In this document: positions 59,500-64,000 of the stretch, piece after piece
Position numbering within the stretch: the first letter of the stretch is position 1
Layout of the letters: the number at the start of each line of letters is the position of its first letter
Assembly: GCA_937915865.1 (NCBI GenBank)
Contig: CALGIG010000096.1
Coordinates: 1-64,000, forward strand
From: an uncultured Prolixibacteraceae bacterium
GTDB taxonomy: Bacteria > Bacteroidota > Bacteroidia > Bacteroidales > Prolixibacteraceae
Direction: 5' to 3'
Length of the DNA: 64,000 bases
Notes under the pieces: model-generated
The model's input: only the letters and a program-made list of their open reading frames with translations
The model's database searches: none
What the model was told of the DNA's origin: nothing
Program-made: the position numbers and the translations under genes

Positions 59500-61761
59500 A
59501 TGAATCGAGAATATATCTACGTGCAAAATGCACACACCAACAACCTGAAAAACATTACGGTAGAAATCCCCAAACACAAACTGGTCGTTTTTACCGGGGT
59601 GTCGGGTTCAGGCAAATCGTCGCTGTTGTTCGATACCATTTACACCGAGGCGCAACGCCAACTGGTCGAGATCTTCTCGACTTTTGCCCGTACCCGGATG
59701 CCCAAGCTTTCGCGCCCCGATGTTGACGATATACTGAACCTTTCCACAGCCATCGTGATCGACCAGAAGCGTATGGGCAACAACCTGCGCAGCACCGTTG
59801 GTACGGCTACCGAGATCAACACTTATCTGCGGTTGCTGTATTCGCGGTTAGGCCAGCCGTTTACAGGGCCATCGTTTTATTTCTCGTTCAATCATCCTGA
59901 AGGGATGTGCCCACACTGTCATGGACTGGGTAAGCGAGTAAAAATTGATCTGGATCAGTTTCTGGATAAAGAAAAATCCATTCGCGAGGGAGCTGTCACC
60001 CATCCGTTTTACAAAATTGGTGGGTTCTACTGGAAGGAATTTATGTCGATTGGTATTTTCGACGTTGATAAAAAGCTGAAGGATTATTCAGCAGGGGAAC
60101 TGGAGAAACTGCTTTATTCCGAACCATTTCCGATCACCAATTCGAAAGAGAAACTAAGCTATACCAAGAATTTCGAAGGCATTGCTCGTAAGCTGGAGAA
60201 TGCGGTAGCCGGGAAAGCTGAAGACGAAGCCTCGGAAGAAGACAAAAATGCCTATTCACGGTATTTCATTTACTCGGTTTGCGAACAGTGCAAAGGTTCG
60301 CGTCTCAACGATCGGGCGCGGTCGGTTACCATCAAGGGTGTTTCAATCGATCAGGTTTGTACAATGGAATTGACTGATGTTTTTGATTTTCTGGCCGATA
60401 TCGACGACGAAATTTCGCGTCCCATCCTGCGGAAAGCTCGTTTCCTGCTCGAACAACTTATTGAAATAGGTGTTGGCTATCTGTCGCTCGACCGGCCTGT
60501 TTCCACGCTTTCGGGCGGCGAATCGCAGCGCGTAAAAATGGCCAAACAGCTCGACTGCAACCTAATAGATATGCTTTATGTACTCGACGAACCATCCATC
60601 GGACTTCACCCACGCGATACCGAAAAACTGCTGGCTATCCTGTTCCGCCTGCGCGACAAGGGGAACAGCGTATTTGTGGTGGAACACGACCCTGAAATTA
60701 TCCGGGCTGCCGAGTGGATTGTGGATATTGGCCCGAAAGCCGGGAAGTTTGGCGGCGAACTGGTTTACAACGGCGAACCGGAAGGATTGAAACACGCCAA
60801 TAGCATAACCGGCCAATACTTGTTTGAAAGCAATAAACCCATTTACAGGCGAAAGCAAGCCCGCGGCTTTTTCAGGATCGACCATGCCACGGCCAACAAC
60901 CTGCGCGACGTTTCGGTGAAAATACCCCAAGGGGTACTGACCTGCATTACCGGGGTGGCCGGAAGCGGCAAAAGCAGCCTCATTCACGAGTGTTTTGTGA
61001 AACAGCACCCTGATGCCATTGTGATTGATCAGTCGCCAATTGGCAAATCGTCGCGGGCTAATCCGGCCACGTTTATTGGCATCTTCGACCAAATCAGGAA
61101 AGAGTTTGCCATCGCCACCAAAACCGAAGCCTCGCTGTTTAGCTTCAACTCGAAAGGCGCCTGTACCAAGTGCAACGGCCAGGGTGTGATCAGCTTCGAG
61201 CTTCACTTTCTCGATGCCGTTAAAACCGTGTGCGACGAGTGCGACGGGAAACGCTACCATGCCGACGTGCTCGAACTCCGCTATCAGGGGCAAACCATTG
61301 CCGATGTTCTCAATATGACCGTTAATCAGGCCGACGAGTTCTTTAAAGTTCCCAAAATCAACAAGCACCTGAAAATACTTCGCGAAGTTGGCCTGGGCTA
61401 CCTCAAGCTGGGGCAAACGCTCAGCTCGCTTTCGGGAGGCGAGTCGCAACGATTGAAAATTGCCACTGAACTTGGAAAAGAAAGCAACATCTATATCATG
61501 GACGAGCCCACCACTGGCCTGCACATGTCGGATATCGATAATTTCTACCGGATCGTCAAGTGCTTGGTCGATCACAACAACACAGTGATCATCATCGAAC
61601 ACAACCTCGACATCATCAAATACGCTGATTGGGTGATTGATATGGGCCCCGAAGGCGGCAAAAACGGCGGGTTGGTCTTGTTCGAAGGCACTCCCGAAGA
61701 GTTGGTAAATTGTACGGAAAGCTATACAGGGAAGTATTTGAAAAGCCTTATTGGAAAGTAA
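59500..61761 (+). CDS. UvrA-like ABC ATPase (short UvrA2-type paralogue)
   Basis: The protein has 753 residues, clearly shorter than the roughly 940 of UvrA. Two ABC modules are present: Walker A GVSGSGKSS (Lys 39) and GVAGSGKSS, and signature LSGGESQR twice, followed by Walker B VLDEPSIGLHP and IMDEPTTGLH. Zinc-binding CPHC, CEQC, CTKC and CDEC motifs are retained. The missing length lies in the first half where UvrA binds UvrB, as in class II UvrA proteins and drug-resistance relatives. It may recognise DNA adducts without UvrB. It stands alone, with a perfect palindrome after it. Confidence 0.87.
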   Translation: MNREYIYVQNAHTNNLKNITVEIPKHKLVVFTGVSGSGKSSLLFDTIYTEAQRQLVEIFSTFARTRMPKLSRPDVDDILNLSTAIVIDQKRMGNNLRSTVGTATEINTYLRLLYSRLGQPFTGPSFYFSFNHPEGMCPHCHGLGKRVKIDLDQFLDKEKSIREGAVTHPFYKIGGFYWKEFMSIGIFDVDKKLKDYSAGELEKLLYSEPFPITNSKEKLSYTKNFEGIARKLENAVAGKAEDEASEEDKNAYSRYFIYSVCEQCKGSRLNDRARSVTIKGVSIDQVCTMELTDVFDFLADIDDEISRPILRKARFLLEQLIEIGVGYLSLDRPVSTLSGGESQRVKMAKQLDCNLIDMLYVLDEPSIGLHPRDTEKLLAILFRLRDKGNSVFVVEHDPEIIRAAEWIVDIGPKAGKFGGELVYNGEPEGLKHANSITGQYLFESNKPIYRRKQARGFFRIDHATANNLRDVSVKIPQGVLTCITGVAGSGKSSLIHECFVKQHPDAIVIDQSPIGKSSRANPATFIGIFDQIRKEFAIATKTEASLFSFNSKGACTKCNGQGVISFELHFLDAVKTVCDECDGKRYHADVLELRYQGQTIADVLNMTVNQADEFFKVPKINKHLKILREVGLGYLKLGQTLSSLSGGESQRLKIATELGKESNIYIMDEPTTGLHMSDIDNFYRIVKCLVDHNNTVIIIEHNLDIIKYADWVIDMGPEGGKNGGLVLFEGTPEELVNCTESYTGKYLKSLIGK

Positions 61762-61780
61762 AATTGCGCGTTACTGCCTG

Positions 61781-61816
61781 TTAGTCAGGGTTTCACTTAA
61801 GTGAAACCCTGACTAA
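61781..61816. repeat. Perfect 36-bp palindrome
   Basis: TTAGTCAGGGTTTCACTT is followed at once by its exact complement. GCCT just before and AGGC just after extend it imperfectly. It lies between convergent genes but lacks a strong T-run, so it looks like a REP-type element that may also terminate transcription. Confidence 0.7.
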
Positions 61817-61873
61817 AAAGGCTTGCAGTCAAGACTATTTTTTGGATATTCTAACGATGGACTTTTTACTTAA

Positions 61874-64000
61874 TTACAGCCCAATACCACTTTTTTTGCT
61901 CGATTTTAATTCGTCGTCATCGGTCGTCTGAATTTTTTTGACACTTTTTCCAGCGCTAAACCGGTAACTGATCTCGAAGAAAGTCAGGTGCTTAATAAAA
62001 TTCAAACTGGTTTTTGATTGCTGATAGTATGAAGCTGTGCTTGTAGTGTTTATCATGTCGTACTTTAATCCCATATCAATTGGGAGCATATAGTATAAAC
62101 CAACCGTTAACTTTTGTTTCAGGAACGATTGACGGAGCATAAGAAGGCTCAAATCGTTATTATTGGTAGTGTAACCTTGTACTGCTGCATACCGGGTCAT
62201 TCGCTTTTGCAATACAAAACCAGCCATAAAACCTTTCTGGGGCTCCATATAAATCAGGGTTGAATTGACCAACCAGTTATTTGCGGTATTTTTTTGATTG
62301 TTGTACTCAAGACTGTTTTCAGACCAGTCTATGCCGTTCTTCCAGAATATTTTCTTCCCCATAGGTAACGTAAAATCCAGTTTCACGCCATAATTTTTGT
62401 ATTTATCTGCATTCACAATTTGGCTCAGAAAATGGCGATTATTGTCAGGATCAACTTCCACAAAATTGGTGATCTGAGAATTGTTGAACGTATAGTATGG
62501 CGAAAGCGTAACGAAATTCATAATATTCACATCAACACCCAGGGTTTGCTCGTTCCCAACTTTTAGTCCGGGATTTCCGACAGAGTATAACAACGAATCC
62601 TGCGCAACTTTATAAGGATTTAGCTGATCGATACTTGGATATGTAGTTCCTGAATGGTACTTGGCCACAACATTGAGGTTTTTGTTAAAGGTATATTGAA
62701 TATTCACGTATGGTAGGAAAGAAGTTAAATTGGTTGAGGTGCCATTATATTTTTGGATGTTGTTTTCGACAATACCACCCACTTTCGCGTTCAATTTCTG
62801 GGACGGGCGGTAGCTCGCATACAGTGATACCCGGTTACGGTAATTGTATCGGGTGAAAGAACTCGAATTCAGTTTGTTCGTGTTCGAGAAATAAACATTT
62901 CCGTAGCTTAAATCAACATTCACCTTGGGCGAGAAAACATGGGTGTAGTTTAAATTGGTGCGTAAAAAGTCGCCGGATAAATCAATCTTGCTGAGTCCTG
63001 TAAAGTTGTCTTGTTTAAACACGTTGTTGTTATATCCGTCGGTACGATAATATTTAACATTGGCATTGAACTCATTTTTATCGTCTATTTTAAACTGGTA
63101 GGAGATGCCGGCCTGCAAATTGGTTGATTTGTTTTTCGATACCGAAAGTGCAGAGCTAGTTCCGGTTTCAACGTTGTTAACAAGGTTCGTCAGGTTAAAA
63201 AGCGCCGAATCGCGGCTGTTATCGTAGCTATATTTAAATTCGGTCGATAAAATGTGTCTTTTTGCAAAAGTATAATCGGTACCGAAAACAAAGTTGCCAT
63301 TGATGGGTTTCGATGCAACATTGGGGGCGTCCAGGTCCATTGGCTGGGTTTGTGATGTAACGTTCCCGTAGCGTTTAGTATATTCCGAAGGTAAATTGAA
63401 ATTGCCTTTATATACAAACCCCGACGAATAAACACTTAGGTTTTTGTAAGTGTAGTTAATGTTTGCATTTCCATAGTCTTGTGTGAAAATATCATCGTTA
63501 TTCGTGCCAACAAAGTCGAAAAACGTAGAGTTCGTTACGAACGCGTCAACTCCCGAATAGTCTTTCTTCTGAATGATATTGATCACCGCAGAATATCCTT
63601 CGGTAGCATACAAACCTACAGGATCTTTAATCACTTCAATGCGTTCAATTCTATCGGGAGCAATATTTTTGGCCATGGCCTGATCCTTTTCAACTCCGTC
63701 GACGAGCAGTAACACTTTCGAGCTTCCGTTTACACTGATCGATTTGTCGTATAGGTTGTAATTCACACCGTTAAGCTTCCCAAGCATTTCCTGGGAGCTT
63801 GTTGTTCCGGCTCGTAATTCTTTGGTAACGGCATAAACATCGCGGTCGATTTTGTTTGTTCGGGCGCTTCCTTTTATAGCTACTTCCTCCAGTTGTTTCG
63901 AATCTTCTTCAAGGAGCAGTGTGCCAAGGTTTTGAGTTTTCAGCTGAGCTTCGAGTGTTTTGTAACCTATGAATCGAATGCGCACTTTCGACGCTTGTGG
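61874..64000 (-). CDS. TonB-dependent receptor-like outer-membrane beta-barrel protein (5' truncated by window)
   Basis: About 708 residues are visible; the frame runs past 64000 without a start, so the N-terminus lies outside. The first visible part is the end of a carboxypeptidase-D-like domain (VRIRFIGYKTLEAQL). A plug-like region follows (VLLLVDGVEKDQAM, DRIERIEVIKDPVGLYATEGYSAVINII), and the rest is barrel strands of the outer-membrane beta-barrel family 3, ending in a non-aromatic tail. There is no SusD partner in the window. Such proteins take up siderophores, peptides or glycans, or are simple barrels; the ligand is unknown. Confidence 0.88.
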   Translation of the reverse strand, partial: PQASKVRIRFIGYKTLEAQLKTQNLGTLLLEEDSKQLEEVAIKGSARTNKIDRDVYAVTKELRAGTTSSQEMLGKLNGVNYNLYDKSISVNGSSKVLLLVDGVEKDQAMAKNIAPDRIERIEVIKDPVGLYATEGYSAVINIIQKKDYSGVDAFVTNSTFFDFVGTNNDDIFTQDYGNANINYTYKNLSVYSSGFVYKGNFNLPSEYTKRYGNVTSQTQPMDLDAPNVASKPINGNFVFGTDYTFAKRHILSTEFKYSYDNSRDSALFNLTNLVNNVETGTSSALSVSKNKSTNLQAGISYQFKIDDKNEFNANVKYYRTDGYNNNVFKQDNFTGLSKIDLSGDFLRTNLNYTHVFSPKVNVDLSYGNVYFSNTNKLNSSSFTRYNYRNRVSLYASYRPSQKLNAKVGGIVENNIQKYNGTSTNLTSFLPYVNIQYTFNKNLNVVAKYHSGTTYPSIDQLNPYKVAQDSLLYSVGNPGLKVGNEQTLGVDVNIMNFVTLSPYYTFNNSQITNFVEVDPDNNRHFLSQIVNADKYKNYGVKLDFTLPMGKKIFWKNGIDWSENSLEYNNQKNTANNWLVNSTLIYMEPQKGFMAGFVLQKRMTRYAAVQGYTTNNNDLSLLMLRQSFLKQKLTVGLYYMLPIDMGLKYDMINTTSTASYYQQSKTSLNFIKHLTFFEISYRFSAGKSVKKIQTTDDDELKSSKKSGIGL

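Noticed and set aside
60562..61602. 346-codon minus-strand frame inside the UvrA-like gene
   Set aside because: Long antisense frames are common opposite ABC ATPase genes with biased codons. The plus strand has both Walker and signature motifs.

Overview
The window is chromosomal DNA of a member of the Bacteroidota, probably a Marinilabiliales/Prolixibacteraceae-type environmental polysaccharide degrader; the rank below phylum is inference. Pointers are a SusC/SusD pair with its own ECF sigma and FecR anti-sigma factors, many secreted glycoside hydrolases, promoters of the Bacteroidota type (TTG, about 19 nt, TAnnTTTG), almost no Shine-Dalgarno sites, LytS/LytTR regulation and RAYT/REP palindromes. 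No tRNA, rRNA or CRISPR array was found.

Layout. 1-431: T-rich DNA with a degenerate 30-nt tandem periodicity. 483-1742: NRAMP metal transporter. 1972-2552: a promoter, about 540 nt of hairpin-rich non-coding sequence and a strong terminator, read here as an unidentified large structured RNA. 2553-4697: secreted six-hairpin glycosidase-like protein on the minus strand. 4874-31082: a polysaccharide utilisation locus (PUL) on the plus strand: sigma factor, FecR, SusC with an STN signalling domain, SusD, then a double esterase, GH31, PL22-like oligogalacturonate lyase, GH106 rhamnosidase, six-hairpin lipoprotein, GH2, Tat-exported beta-propeller hydrolase, double CE12-like esterase and GH105. 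The set points to pectin, most likely rhamnogalacturonan I. Extracellular oligosaccharides would be taken in through SusCD, deacetylated by the SGNH enzymes, and trimmed by rhamnosidase, galactosidase-like and unsaturated-uronyl hydrolases. The STN domain and FecR would report substrate to the sigma factor. No endo-acting rhamnogalacturonan lyase is visible, so backbone cleavage must be encoded elsewhere.

31091-33361 is a repeat-rich hinge: a REP transposase gene between two REP palindromes, a third REP in front of nudC, and a direct repeat of about 107 bp flanking a small membrane-protein gene. 33441-39301 holds a CE7 esterase, a GH16 laminarinase, a chimeric GH16 pseudogene and a large transmembrane regulator with a LuxR-type DNA-binding end, probably what is left of a beta-glucan locus.

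40047-59363 is accessory housekeeping and stress DNA: MATE pump, VOC proteins, esterases, a Crp-like regulator opposite small membrane-protein genes, a LytS/LytTR pair, and a tight minus-strand run of single-domain enzymes (Nei/Fpg-like, VOC, ferredoxin-nitroreductase, CAT-like and GNAT acetyltransferases, hexapeptide acyltransferases, EFR1-type ferredoxin) opposite an AraC regulator. A frameshifted HEPN gene sits beside an intact MNT nucleotidyltransferase gene. 59500-61761 is a short UvrA paralogue, and the window ends inside a TonB-dependent outer-membrane protein gene on the minus strand.

The least explained signals are the large structured RNA, the composite palindromic modules that precede two successive PUL genes and run into their signal-peptide codons, and the 30-nt periodic array at the left edge.
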